A DNA stretch of 64,000 nt from BRH-c25 sp035627615 (GTDB lineage: Bacteria; Bacillota; Clostridia; Lutisporales; Lutisporaceae), in the NCBI GenBank assembly GCA_035627615.1, contig DASPLL010000026.1, positions 79,999-143,998 on the forward strand, read 5' to 3'. Below, in pieces: positions 18,414 to 25,685 of the stretch. The first letter of the stretch is position 1. Each line of letters starts with the position of its first letter. A program made the position numbers and the translations under genes. Below the pieces are notes generated by a model, which was not told where the DNA came from, did not search any database, and saw only the letters and a list, made by a program, of their open reading frames with translations.

Positions 18414-18884
18414 TCAATATTTACTGAACTGTTCTCTGATTGACTTCATCTCGGCAATTATGGAATCCACATCCAATACCATTTCCATCATTCCGATCTG
18501 ATCATCATATACTTCTGCATCTACTTCTTCTTTAAATTCGCTTTCAACAGCATGATAAACTCTAAGTCCCAACGGGACTCCCGACAATGGACCTGCAAAT
18601 GTAGGGTCGCCGTTTGTTACGGTTTCCGCCGCAAGACCGGCAGCCTCCGCTTCAGACGCGCCAAGAATTACAAGCATATTCTCTGCTCCATACTTCTCAG
18701 TCAGTGATTTGACCCTGCTCTGGTTTTCCAGATCCATTGCTCCGGCAGCTGTTCAGACGAAGCACTCGGTTGATGCAAATACAACCTCTGCGCCGGTGCC
18801 TTTAAGGCACTGTTCGACGGCAGGTGCCGGTATACCGTCTCTGTCTCCGATGATGATTACTTTTTTTCCATCAAGTATACTCAT
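18414..18884 (-). CDS. grdA: Glycine reductase selenoprotein A (GrdA), Sec44
   Basis: 156 residues if the TGA at 18753-18755 is read as selenocysteine. The frame runs from ATG 18884 through codon 44 (Sec) to the stop at 18414. The motif CFVU-TAAGAMDLENQ is the universal GrdA redox site, and Sec44 is the position known for GrdA. GrdA is the small carrier selenoprotein shared by all glycine, sarcosine and betaine reductases: it receives the carboxymethyl group from protein B, passes it to protein C, and is re-reduced by thioredoxin. A hairpin suitable as SECIS follows 21 nt after the UGA. Missing the UGA would split this gene and lose its N-terminus. Confidence 0.96.
18720..18731 (-). promoter_or_regulatory. 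bSECIS-like hairpin for GrdA Sec44
   Basis: CTGG-AAAA-CCAG on the minus strand, 21 nt after the UGA, possibly extended by flanking pairs. Spacing fits bacterial SECIS geometry; the exact fold is not proven. Confidence 0.5.
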
Positions 18885-18905
18885 CCCTATCACCCTTTCT
18901 TTGTA

Positions 18906-19226
18906 TTATCCTATGAATTTTTGAAGCATTGCTTCCACATTTGCCTTTGTCGCATCTTCTTTGGTCAGTTCATCCGCCTTCTGACCATCCTTGTATAAGG
19001 TTATTGTGGGGAGCCCCAGAACCTTCTGGGATATTGCCAGCCTTCTCGCCTGTGTTGTGTTTAGCTTTACAAATTTGACTTTCCCTTCATACTTCAGCGA
19101 CAGCTCCTCTATATCAGGCATCAGAGCCTTACATGGCCCACAGCTGTCACTCCAGTAATCAACAAGCACATAACCCTGTGCTTCCAATACCTCTGACTGG
19201 AACGTATCCTTATCTACCGGTATCAT
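18906..19226 (-). CDS. trxA: Thioredoxin of the reductase operon (TrxA type)
   Basis: 106 residues, thioredoxin fold. The active site is SCGPC (Cys29, Cys32) instead of the usual WCGPC, and the cis-Pro lies in LGLPTITLY. Non-Trp active sites are known for thioredoxins tied to glycine reductase and selenoproteins of amino-acid-fermenting clostridia. It probably carries electrons from TrxB to selenoprotein A. ATG follows AAGGAGGTG; 22 nt gap to grdA. Confidence 0.92.
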   Translation of the reverse strand: MIPVDKDTFQSEVLEAQGYVLVDYWSDSCGPCKALMPDIEELSLKYEGKVKFVKLNTTQARRLAISQKVLGLPTITLYKDGQKADELTKEDATKANVEAMLQKFIG

Positions 19227-19253
19227 CCTTTCACCTCCTTATAAAATTCTAAG

Positions 19254-19349
19254 CCGTTACGGGTTGCGGGTTACGCGTTACGCGATTCAGGCATGGCTCC
19301 GAAGCCTTACCCTGAAACTCGTAACTCGAAACGCGGAACTCGAAACCGT
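19254..19349. repeat. Degenerate 7-9-mer repeat element with central hairpin
   Basis: About 96 bp between trxB and trxA. The left arm repeats GGGTTGC/GGGTTAC/GCGTTAC, the right arm repeats CTCGTAA/CTCGAAA/CGCGGAA/CTCGAAA, around a centre with the perfect hairpin GGCTCCGAAGCC. It is unlike its surroundings in base pattern and looks like an inserted low-complexity or REP-like element inside the operon. Confidence 0.6.
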
Positions 19350-19352
19350 TTT

Positions 19353-20300
19353 TTACTCTTCGAAATTCTTCTCTATATATTTCTCAGCCTGTACTGCGGC
19401 AATAGCCCCATCTGCTACTGCCGTAGCAACCTGGCGGAGTGACTTTACTCTTACATCTCCGGCAGCGAATACGCCTTCCACATTTGTTCTCATATCACTA
19501 TCCGTCTTTATATAACCTGTCTCGTCCATATCGATCATCCCTTTGAAAATATCGCTGTAGGGCTGATAACCCACAAATACGAATATCCCGAAGGTTCCGT
19601 CATCTTCATGAGCAAAGTGCTCATTTATTTCCCCGGTTGCAGTATTCCGGAATACAACGGACTCGACTACCCCATCACCCTTTATTTCTTCAATGGTAGT
19701 ATTCCATATAAAATCCAGCTTTGGATTCTTGAATGCCTTTTCCTGTATGGACTTTGCTGCTCTTAATGAATCTCTCCTATGTACTATAGTCACCTTTCTC
19801 GCAAACCTGGTAAGATATATTGCCTCCTCAACGGCTGAATCTCCTCCGCCTACGACAAATACTTCAAGATCGGCAAAGAAATCTGCATCACAGGTTGCAC
19901 AATAGGATACACCTTTCCCTGTAAGCTTCTTCTCCCCAGGACAGCCGATAGGCTTTGGAGATGCTCCTGTGGCTATGATTACAGCTCTTGCAAAGTATTC
20001 CTCCTTTTCTCCCGTAAGCTTCTTAATTTGACCGCTAAAATCAACTGATTTTATATTGTCCTTTTTCCGCTCAGCGCCAAATTCCTCAGCCTGTTCCACC
20101 ATTCTTGCAATCAGGCTTGGCCCGGTAGCATCCTTTATTGACCCTGGATAATTGGCAACTTCATTGGTTGAAACGATTTGTCCCCCGGTTTTATCTTTTT
20201 CCAATACCAATGTCTTCATTTTTGCTCTTGCTGCATATAGTCCCGCAGCAAGCCCTGCTGGTCCAGACCCTATAATAGCCACGTCATATATGTTTTCCAC
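19353..20300 (-). CDS. trxB: Thioredoxin reductase (TrxB)
   Basis: 315 residues, GTG start at 20300 after GAGAGGGAAG. FAD-binding GSGPAGLAAG at the N-terminus, redox-active CATC (Cys134, Cys137), NADPH-binding GGGDSAVEEA and the C-terminal FAD motif GVFAAGDVR. It is the first gene of the operon and reduces the co-encoded thioredoxin, which then supplies electrons for reductive deamination. Its placement upstream of trxA-grdA is the classic arrangement of grd clusters. Confidence 0.94.
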   Translation of the reverse strand: MENIYDVAIIGSGPAGLAAGLYAARAKMKTLVLEKDKTGGQIVSTNEVANYPGSIKDATGPSLIARMVEQAEEFGAERKKDNIKSVDFSGQIKKLTGEKEEYFARAVIIATGASPKPIGCPGEKKLTGKGVSYCATCDADFFADLEVFVVGGGDSAVEEAIYLTRFARKVTIVHRRDSLRAAKSIQEKAFKNPKLDFIWNTTIEEIKGDGVVESVVFRNTATGEINEHFAHEDDGTFGIFVFVGYQPYSDIFKGMIDMDETGYIKTDSDMRTNVEGVFAAGDVRVKSLRQVATAVADGAIAAVQAEKYIEKNFEE

Positions 20301-20354
20301 CGGTCTTCCCTCTCTTCCTAAATCATTCCTATTATCGTCAGTATGTTTGCTATT

Positions 20355-20398
20355 ATTTTAACATAAACCCGTTTAAATTGTAAACTTGTTTATGTTAA
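20355..20398 (-). promoter_or_regulatory. grd operon promoter embedded in a 41-bp dyad (putative operator)
   Basis: TTAACATAAAC (20358-20368) and its perfect complement (20388-20398) enclose a second dyad GTTTA (20371-20375)/TAAAC (20381-20385) on the same centre (20378). On the minus strand TTTACA (20379-20384), 18 bp, TAAAAT (20355-20360) form a promoter reading into trxB. An operator covering both -35 and -10 fits repression, most simply by the divergent TetR protein. Confidence 0.65.
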
Positions 20399-20435
20399 AT
20401 TGCATTATTTTTCATTTGAATACATAGAAAATACC

Positions 20436-20479
20436 ATGTGGAGTGCCGATTTCTCATAGATAAAATCAACACTCCACAT
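20436..20479. repeat. 10-bp inverted repeat in the trxB-tetR intergenic region
   Basis: ATGTGGAGTG (20436-20445) and its exact complement (20470-20479), 24-nt spacer. It lies between the divergent starts, upstream of the operon dyad. It could be a second regulator site or a transcript hairpin; no function is assigned. Confidence 0.4.
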
Positions 20480-20553
20480 ATTTCATATTTGTTAACAACA
20501 TGTTATAATTAAAAAAAATGTTTAAATGATATACATGTTGGTAGGTGAAAAAT

Positions 20554-21228
20554 TTGACAACACAGATTGATAAAAAGACAATTCAGAAAAGAAGGATGAT
20601 GGGATATTTCATTGATGCAGCTAAGCAAATCATTGACGAAGCCGGAATTGAAACGGTGTCTGCCCGTGAAGTAGCCGATATAGCAGGATATAACGGCGCT
20701 ACTTTATATAATTACTTTGATGACCTGGACCATCTGGTATTCTATGCATCATTAAGGTATTTGAAGGAGTATGTTGAAGATATAAAAAACTATACGAAAG
20801 GTGCAAAAACACCTGTTGAGCGATACTTCGGGGTATGGGAATGCTTCTGCAATCATGCTTTCTGCCGGCCGAAAATCTACAATGCCATCTTTTTTGAAAA
20901 GTACAGCACTTCATTGAATCATGATATAAAGGAATACTACTCTATTTTCCCGGAGGAGCTGGGGGACCAGGAAGATGATATAAAGCCGATGCTGCTGGGT
21001 CAGAATATTTACGAACGGAACCTTACCCTGCTCCAGCCTTGCATAAAGAAAGGTTACGTGAAAGAGGAGCATGCAAACGCACTTAATGAAATGATAATAC
21101 TTGTCTTTCAGGGACTGCTCACCAGGTTCATTAAAGGCCAGGTAAGCTACTCGCCGGAGGAAGCAACGCAAAAGACCCTTTTCTATATTAGACAAGTATT
21201 TTTGTCCTTTGGAATAGCAATAGAATAA
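20554..21228 (+). CDS. TetR/AcrR-family regulator divergent to the grd operon
   Basis: 224 residues from TTG 20554, preceded 6-7 nt by AGGTGA; a GTG at 20545 overlaps that site and is less likely. The N-terminal helix-turn-helix (VSAREVADIAGYNGATLYNYFDDLDHLVFYASL) is a clear TetR DNA-binding domain. The C-terminal ligand domain (residues ~75-224) is not of a known subgroup. Divergent placement and the dyad over the trxB promoter suggest it senses a substrate or product of the reductase pathway, possibly betaine. This is inferred from position only. Confidence 0.85.
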   Translation: MTTQIDKKTIQKRRMMGYFIDAAKQIIDEAGIETVSAREVADIAGYNGATLYNYFDDLDHLVFYASLRYLKEYVEDIKNYTKGAKTPVERYFGVWECFCNHAFCRPKIYNAIFFEKYSTSLNHDIKEYYSIFPEELGDQEDDIKPMLLGQNIYERNLTLLQPCIKKGYVKEEHANALNEMIILVFQGLLTRFIKGQVSYSPEEATQKTLFYIRQVFLSFGIAIE

Positions 21229-21241
21229 CTTTTGATAAACC

Positions 21242-21276
21242 AAGATCACCGTAATAGCTTATATCACTGTGATCTT
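21242..21276. terminator. Terminator between tetR and the DUF3841 gene
   Basis: AAGATCAC (21242-21249) pairs with GTGATCTT (21269-21276), followed by TTATTTAT. It serves the rightward tetR gene and possibly the convergent gene. Confidence 0.6.
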
Positions 21277-21325
21277 TATTTATGTGCTGCTTTCAGCGCC
21301 TTGCGTGCTCAGGATGGAACATACG

Positions 21326-21916
21326 TTACGAGGTACTTATCACATTGGTTACCCATTCTTTTCTGATCTCCCAGAGTGTGGCCTGGGTGGTGGGTGTAAT
21401 CCGGGGGTGGTCCTCAAAAAGCCTTTCCCAGCTTTTAATGATCCTGCTCCTGAGCTGCGGATAAAAATTTCCCTTATGCCCCATATATAATTCCGATTCA
21501 TCTCCGATACCCATTTTCTTCAGCTCCTCATTGAACTTCCTTTCATCTTCCTTATCAATAGGCAGGTACCAGTAATTCACTACATAACCCCACTTCTCAG
21601 AGTCTGTAAAAACTACATTTTCAATATCCGCTTCAAGCTCAATAATCACATTGTTCTCTATAGGCTGAAGCATCATATCGGAGGAGGCGGAAAGCCAAAC
21701 CGGAAACTCTGCGCCCTCAGGCCTCGGGACTATCCGCTCCGCTCTTTCGGCATACCACCTGTAAATGCTCAGATAGTAATCCGAAATGCTGTCAAACTTT
21801 TGAAGCAGATATTCTCTTCTGACCTTATATACACCATTGGCCCTCAGCTCTTGCAGTACATTCTGATGCTGTCTTGTCCAAAGCCTTACTTTACTTGAAG
21901 CTGTTGAATTTTCCAT
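21326..21916 (-). CDS. DUF3841-like protein
   Basis: 196 residues from ATG 21916 (GGAGAGG 9 nt upstream). The start KVRLWTRQHQNVLQEL and the later VPRPEGAEFPVWLS segment resemble DUF3841 proteins, small soluble Firmicute proteins of unknown function. It is rich in Trp, Tyr and charged residues, with no signal peptide or membrane segment. The family call is from memory of the pattern and should be checked by a profile search. Confidence 0.6.
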   Translation of the reverse strand: MENSTASSKVRLWTRQHQNVLQELRANGVYKVRREYLLQKFDSISDYYLSIYRWYAERAERIVPRPEGAEFPVWLSASSDMMLQPIENNVIIELEADIENVVFTDSEKWGYVVNYWYLPIDKEDERKFNEELKKMGIGDESELYMGHKGNFYPQLRSRIIKSWERLFEDHPRITPTTQATLWEIRKEWVTNVISTS

Positions 21917-22009
21917 AATCATAACCTCTCCAATAAAATAAATATACGATATGCATAGTATACCCTATTTATAGTAATGGCAGCATGCGGCCATTACACC
22001 CGAAGCCTC

Positions 22010-22642
22010 TTACTTCAGCCTGTATATCAGCAGCTTTATTTCTTCCTTACTGTTATTAAGCTCTTCCCCTTTCAGCCTCAGCTCATACACGCCTTTATTC
22101 CTTTCCTGGGTGAAATCTATCTCCTTAAAAGTATACTGTTTCTCTTTGAGTACCCGGATCAACTGAAATGCAGTATCTGCAAACATCTCATCATCCGTTA
22201 GCTTGTCATCATTAAAATACACATGCACTCTATCAATTATTCCCTTATAATCCGGACTTTGCTCCGTGTCAAGGACTTCATCGTCTTCCACACCTGCACG
22301 TATTTCCCTGATATACCGAGAAACCGGCTCTTCCATTATACTGGACCTTAATACTTCATTCATCTCTGCCCTGTTCCTTGTCTCCAGGTATTCCTCAGAT
22401 ATACCGCTTCTTTCCGAACGGATATAGAAGGTCGTCTTATCATCCTTGCAATAAGCCGTAGCATAGTATCTGTTGTTGTATATAAAATCGTATTTGACCC
22501 AATGTACGGTGAAAGCCTTGTCCGGATATTTATCCTTCAGGTAATTCCTGAAGGCGATATAGTTTGCCAGTCTAAAAGGCAAAAGACCTCCGAATACAAT
22601 CAGGATCAGGACAGTTATGCCTATTATTTGCTTTTTCTTCAT
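22010..22642 (-). CDS. Uncharacterised membrane-anchored protein (possibly YfjL-like)
   Basis: 210 residues from ATG 22642, chosen for the AGGGGATAAAAGA site. One N-terminal helix (IIGITVLILIVFGGLLPF) anchors a hydrophilic domain. The NYLKDKYPDKAFTVHWVKYDFIYNNRYYATAYCKDD stretch recalls YfjL-like Firmicute proteins that face the outside of the membrane. No catalytic motif is visible. It stands alone on the minus strand. Confidence 0.6.
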   Translation of the reverse strand: MKKKQIIGITVLILIVFGGLLPFRLANYIAFRNYLKDKYPDKAFTVHWVKYDFIYNNRYYATAYCKDDKTTFYIRSERSGISEEYLETRNRAEMNEVLRSSIMEEPVSRYIREIRAGVEDDEVLDTEQSPDYKGIIDRVHVYFNDDKLTDDEMFADTAFQLIRVLKEKQYTFKEIDFTQERNKGVYELRLKGEELNNSKEEIKLLIYRLK

Positions 22643-22787
22643 TCTTTTATCCCCTAGTTTCAATTTGTGGGTATAAATCACAGTAATGCCCTGTTATGCC
22701 AATCATAACATATAGGGCAAGCAGGCGCCATATGTAACGGTTATTAGCCCGCTAAAACAGATATATAAAAAAATTTCAAAAAATAAT

Positions 22788-22855
22788 TTGACAGTATAAT
22801 ACTGTAATGCTATAATGTGAATGAATTTAAAAATTATTCATTCACATTATAGCAT
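22788..22855 (+). promoter_or_regulatory. Consensus sigma-A promoter overlapped by a 20-bp-arm palindrome (tetR operator)
   Basis: TTGACA (22788-22793), 17 bp, TATAAT (22811-22816). The -10 lies inside a perfect inverted repeat (22807-22826/22836-22855) whose core is TGAATGAAT-N9-ATTCATTCA. The same core with the same 9-bp spacing recurs at 23519-23545 after the tetR gene. This is a strong candidate for autorepression. Confidence 0.75.
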
Positions 22856-22900
22856 GGAAAACGTTCAGCTCGAAACATATAGATAATGGAGGCTGATTAC

Positions 22901-23485
22901 TTGACAGATAAAAAAGCAGATATTTTTAATGCCGGAAGGGAATTATTCTATTCCAATGGATTCAAGGACACAAATATTTCTGATATAGCAAAGCTGGCCG
23001 GGATTGGCGTAGGTACTTTTTATAACTACTATTCCTCAAAGGAGAAGCTTTTCCTGGAGGTTTACATCAAAGAAAACGAGAATCATAAAAAACACTTGTT
23101 TGAATCTATGAACCTGAAGGATGATCCCGTAAATATGATCACAAAGATGGTCGCACAGAACGCCAGTGAGATGAATTCAAATCCCATTCTGAAGGAATGG
23201 TATAACAAGGAGCTGTTTAGCAAGCTGGAAAAGCAGTTTTACGTACAAGACGGCATAGAGAACTTTGATGAAATTACGCATAGTGGTATGACAGAGTTAA
23301 TCAGAAAATGGAAGGCCGATGGGAAGATAAGGAATGATCTGGATGATGAGATGATAATAGCCATCTTTAAATCCATACTTTATATCGAGATCCATAAAAG
23401 TGAAATCGGATTTCAGCATTTTCCACAGATTATACTATATATAACGGAATTCATAATGAAAGGTTTAGCTGATTGCCCGAAATAA
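22901..23485 (+). CDS. TetR/AcrR-family regulator
   Basis: 194 residues from TTG 22901, 8 nt after GGAGG (22888-22892); an in-frame ATG at 22886 overlaps that site and is unlikely. The DNA-binding domain is clear: NISDIAKLAGIGVGTFYNYYSSKEKLFLEVY. The gene is preceded and followed by the same palindromic operator, so it probably represses both itself and the downstream flavoprotein. The inducer is not known. Confidence 0.88.
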   Translation: MTDKKADIFNAGRELFYSNGFKDTNISDIAKLAGIGVGTFYNYYSSKEKLFLEVYIKENENHKKHLFESMNLKDDPVNMITKMVAQNASEMNSNPILKEWYNKELFSKLEKQFYVQDGIENFDEITHSGMTELIRKWKADGKIRNDLDDEMIIAIFKSILYIEIHKSEIGFQHFPQIILYITEFIMKGLADCPK

Positions 23486-23513
23486 AAATCAATGCGGGCA
23501 GTTATTTTTTGCT

Positions 23514-23552
23514 CGTACATGAATGAATAAGTAAAATATTCATTCATGTACG
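23514..23552. promoter_or_regulatory. Second TetR operator, upstream of the flavoprotein gene
   Basis: Perfect 16-bp arms, CGTACATGAATGAATA (23514-23529) and complement (23537-23552). Core TGAATGAAT-N9-ATTCATTCA is identical to the site at 22807-22855. A weak promoter (TTGCTC at 23508, TAAAAT at 23532) would be covered. Confidence 0.7.
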
Positions 23553-23611
23553 TGGATTCACACATGACAAAACGATATGTCAATAAGCAGCTTTGCAAAG
23601 GAGGGATGCAT

Positions 23612-23726
23612 GTGAACAGTATGACAGGTGCCAATTCAGTGAATTCATTCAGCTAAAGCGACCCTTACTACCAAGGCTTGCCTTAAGTCGGTGGAAGATG
23701 CACTGCTCAAAGCAGGAAAAAGATAA
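23612..23726 (+). pseudogene. Possible frameshifted remnant of an HU-type DNA-binding protein N-terminus
   Basis: GTG at 23612 lies 6 nt after GGAGGG and encodes 14 residues (VNSMTGANSVNSFS) before a stop. A +1 shift at the stop continues into AKATLTTKACLKSVEDALL and on to a TAA at 23724. Joined, the 38 residues resemble the first helices of HU proteins (VNS...AK..LT.K....V..AL.K). No downstream HU body follows. It could also be chance or a genuine very small peptide. Confidence 0.3.
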
Positions 23727-23756
23727 GAAAGAAAATATTTTAAGGAGAATTTGGAA

Positions 23757-25256
23757 ATGAAAAATATAATAATTATAGGTTCAGGAATAGGTGGGCTCAC
23801 TGCCGGCAACCTGCTTGCCAAGAAGGGACATAAAGTAACCATATTTGAAGCCCACAGCATGCCTGGCGGCTATACTGCCGGATTTTACAGAAAAGGGTAT
23901 TATTTTGAAAGCGGTACAATCAACCTGGAATCCTCAGCGTCGGTATTCAAGGTAATGAAGGAAATCGGAGTGCTGGAGAAAATAGACTTTGTAAAACTGA
24001 AAACACGGTTCTTTTCAGAGGATTTCGACAGAATTCCCGAAAGTTACGATGATTATAAAAAAATGATTTATGCAAGTTTTCCATCCGATAAAGAAAAGCT
24101 GGACACAGTTTTTTCTGATTTGGACAATGTACTCAGTCTATTTGGAACCCTTGATAAACCCATGCCCCCTTTTTATTGCGGGTTTGACAGGATTAAATCA
24201 ATTCTTCCTTATATCCTGAGCACCCCGAAGTGGATGAAGCTGTTAAAGCAGTATGGGGATATGACGTCATCAGAGTTTGCAGCAGAATATTTTGAAAAAG
24301 ACTCAAAGCTGTTCAGACTTTTCAAGGGATTCAGCTATCCGGACATGTCGGCCATAGCCATAGGGCCTAATATAATAGGGGTACTCAAGGATGTATGGAC
24401 TGTGAAAGGCGGTATGCAGTCATGGGCTGACGTTCTCGCAGAAAACTTCAGGGAACTGGGCGGGGACCTGAAGCTGAAATCCTATGTGGATAAGATAATT
24501 ACAAAAAACGGGGCTGCTGTTGGAGTTTCATGCAAAGATACCATATATGATGCAGATTATGTTATTTCTGCCGGGGACTATAAAAGAACCTTCCTGGAGC
24601 TTTTGGACGACAAGAGCCTTATTCCTCAGATACTGCGGAACAATATCAGCAGGGCTGCTGTTTCAGAGGGTTTCTTCACAGTATATCTGGGGCTGAATAT
24701 GTCCAATGAAGAACTTGGTGGATATATGAGGATTCCGCATGTATTTGCATGTGATGAAAAACCCGGCTTTGACATTTACGATGCCGAAGATGGCGAGTTT
24801 TTCAACAAGACATCTGTTTCACTTTATTCGCCGTCAATGATAAACCCAAAGCTTGCTCCTGAAGGAAAATCCTCATTGATGCTTCAGGCCATGGTACCAT
24901 ACCGCTGGATGAACAACTGGGGCGGCGGAGATAAGGAGGCCTACAGGCAGTTGAAGGAAAAAGCAATGGATGCAATGATAGACAGTTCATCCAGGTTGAT
25001 TCCCGGGTTGATGGAGCATATCGAATATAAGGATGCCGCTACTCCGCTGACTTATGAAAGATTCACCCATAATAGCGACGGAGCGACCTCGGCATGGAGC
25101 TGGAATCCAAAGAAAAGCTTCTACAAAAGCGCCATGGACGTGAAAATAAAAACACCAGTGAAAAACCTTTACATCGGCTCCTGCTGGGCCATGCAAATAG
25201 GCGGTGTGCCCGGCGCCCTTGGAGCAGCTTACCAGTGTGCCAATACAATAAAGTGA
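23757..25256 (+). CDS. Phytoene desaturase-like FAD-dependent oxidoreductase (CrtI/CrtISO family)
   Basis: 499 residues from ATG 23757 (AGGAG 9 nt upstream). N-terminal dinucleotide-binding motif GSGIGGLTAGNLLAKKGHKVTIFE, then a PGGYTAGFYRKGYYFESG segment typical of carotenoid desaturase/isomerase-like amine oxidases. The C-terminal FAD-binding LYIGSCWAMQIGGVPGALGAA is also intact. In Firmicutes such proteins often lie outside carotenoid clusters and their substrates are unknown. No carotenoid synthesis genes are nearby. Control by the adjacent TetR through the shared operator is likely. Confidence 0.85.
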   Translation: MKNIIIIGSGIGGLTAGNLLAKKGHKVTIFEAHSMPGGYTAGFYRKGYYFESGTINLESSASVFKVMKEIGVLEKIDFVKLKTRFFSEDFDRIPESYDDYKKMIYASFPSDKEKLDTVFSDLDNVLSLFGTLDKPMPPFYCGFDRIKSILPYILSTPKWMKLLKQYGDMTSSEFAAEYFEKDSKLFRLFKGFSYPDMSAIAIGPNIIGVLKDVWTVKGGMQSWADVLAENFRELGGDLKLKSYVDKIITKNGAAVGVSCKDTIYDADYVISAGDYKRTFLELLDDKSLIPQILRNNISRAAVSEGFFTVYLGLNMSNEELGGYMRIPHVFACDEKPGFDIYDAEDGEFFNKTSVSLYSPSMINPKLAPEGKSSLMLQAMVPYRWMNNWGGGDKEAYRQLKEKAMDAMIDSSSRLIPGLMEHIEYKDAATPLTYERFTHNSDGATSAWSWNPKKSFYKSAMDVKIKTPVKNLYIGSCWAMQIGGVPGALGAAYQCANTIK

Positions 25257-25263
25257 TATTAGC

Positions 25264-25335
25264 TATCAGGTACTGACACTTAAGAACTTATTTCAATCAG
25301 TTCAATAATTAAGTTCTTTTGTTCTGTACCTGATA
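25264..25335. terminator. Nested terminator hairpins after the flavoprotein gene
   Basis: Inner AAGAACTTA (25282-25290)/TAAGTTCTT (25310-25318) followed by TTT. Outer TATCAGGTAC (25264-25273)/GTACCTGATA (25326-25335). It separates two convergent genes. Confidence 0.65.
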
Positions 25336-25351
25336 CTTACTTTACAGCTCA

Positions 25352-25633
25352 TTATATAATGCAAATATAAATAATAAATATAAGCCCGATAAGTAAACCT
25401 CCAAAACACAAATACGCTTCAATTCTATTTTTCCTGATTATCAGCTCCCTGATCCCAACAACAGCAAGAATAAGGAATTGGATAGCTATACTAATATTCC
25501 TGAGAATATCACTAGTATCCTCAAGCGTATCATCAAAGGTCATTGCAAGTATCAGCAGTATGCAGACAAGTACCTGCATAACCGGTAAAGCAATACGGTA
25601 GATGAATGATTTCTCACTTCTTAGATCAAGCAT
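25352..25633 (-). CDS. Small membrane protein of unknown function
   Basis: 93 residues with three predicted membrane helices (about residues 12-32, 46-63 and 73-92) and a basic loop IRKNRIE. A good ribosome binding site (GGAGGAAC) precedes the ATG. It is downstream of the PRPP-synthetase-like gene by 52 nt on the same strand. I recognise no family. Confidence 0.6.
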   Translation of the reverse strand: MLDLRSEKSFIYRIALPVMQVLVCILLILAMTFDDTLEDTSDILRNISIAIQFLILAVVGIRELIIRKNRIEAYLCFGGLLIGLIFIIYICII

Positions 25634-25685
25634 GTCTGTTCCTCCATCGGATATTCATTACCTTGGTCCTCAGCATTAAGCTGCT

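Noticed and set aside
23751..23756. TTG start six bases before the ATG of the flavoprotein gene
   Set aside because: It lies only 3 nt from AGGAG; the ATG at 23757 has the correct spacing.
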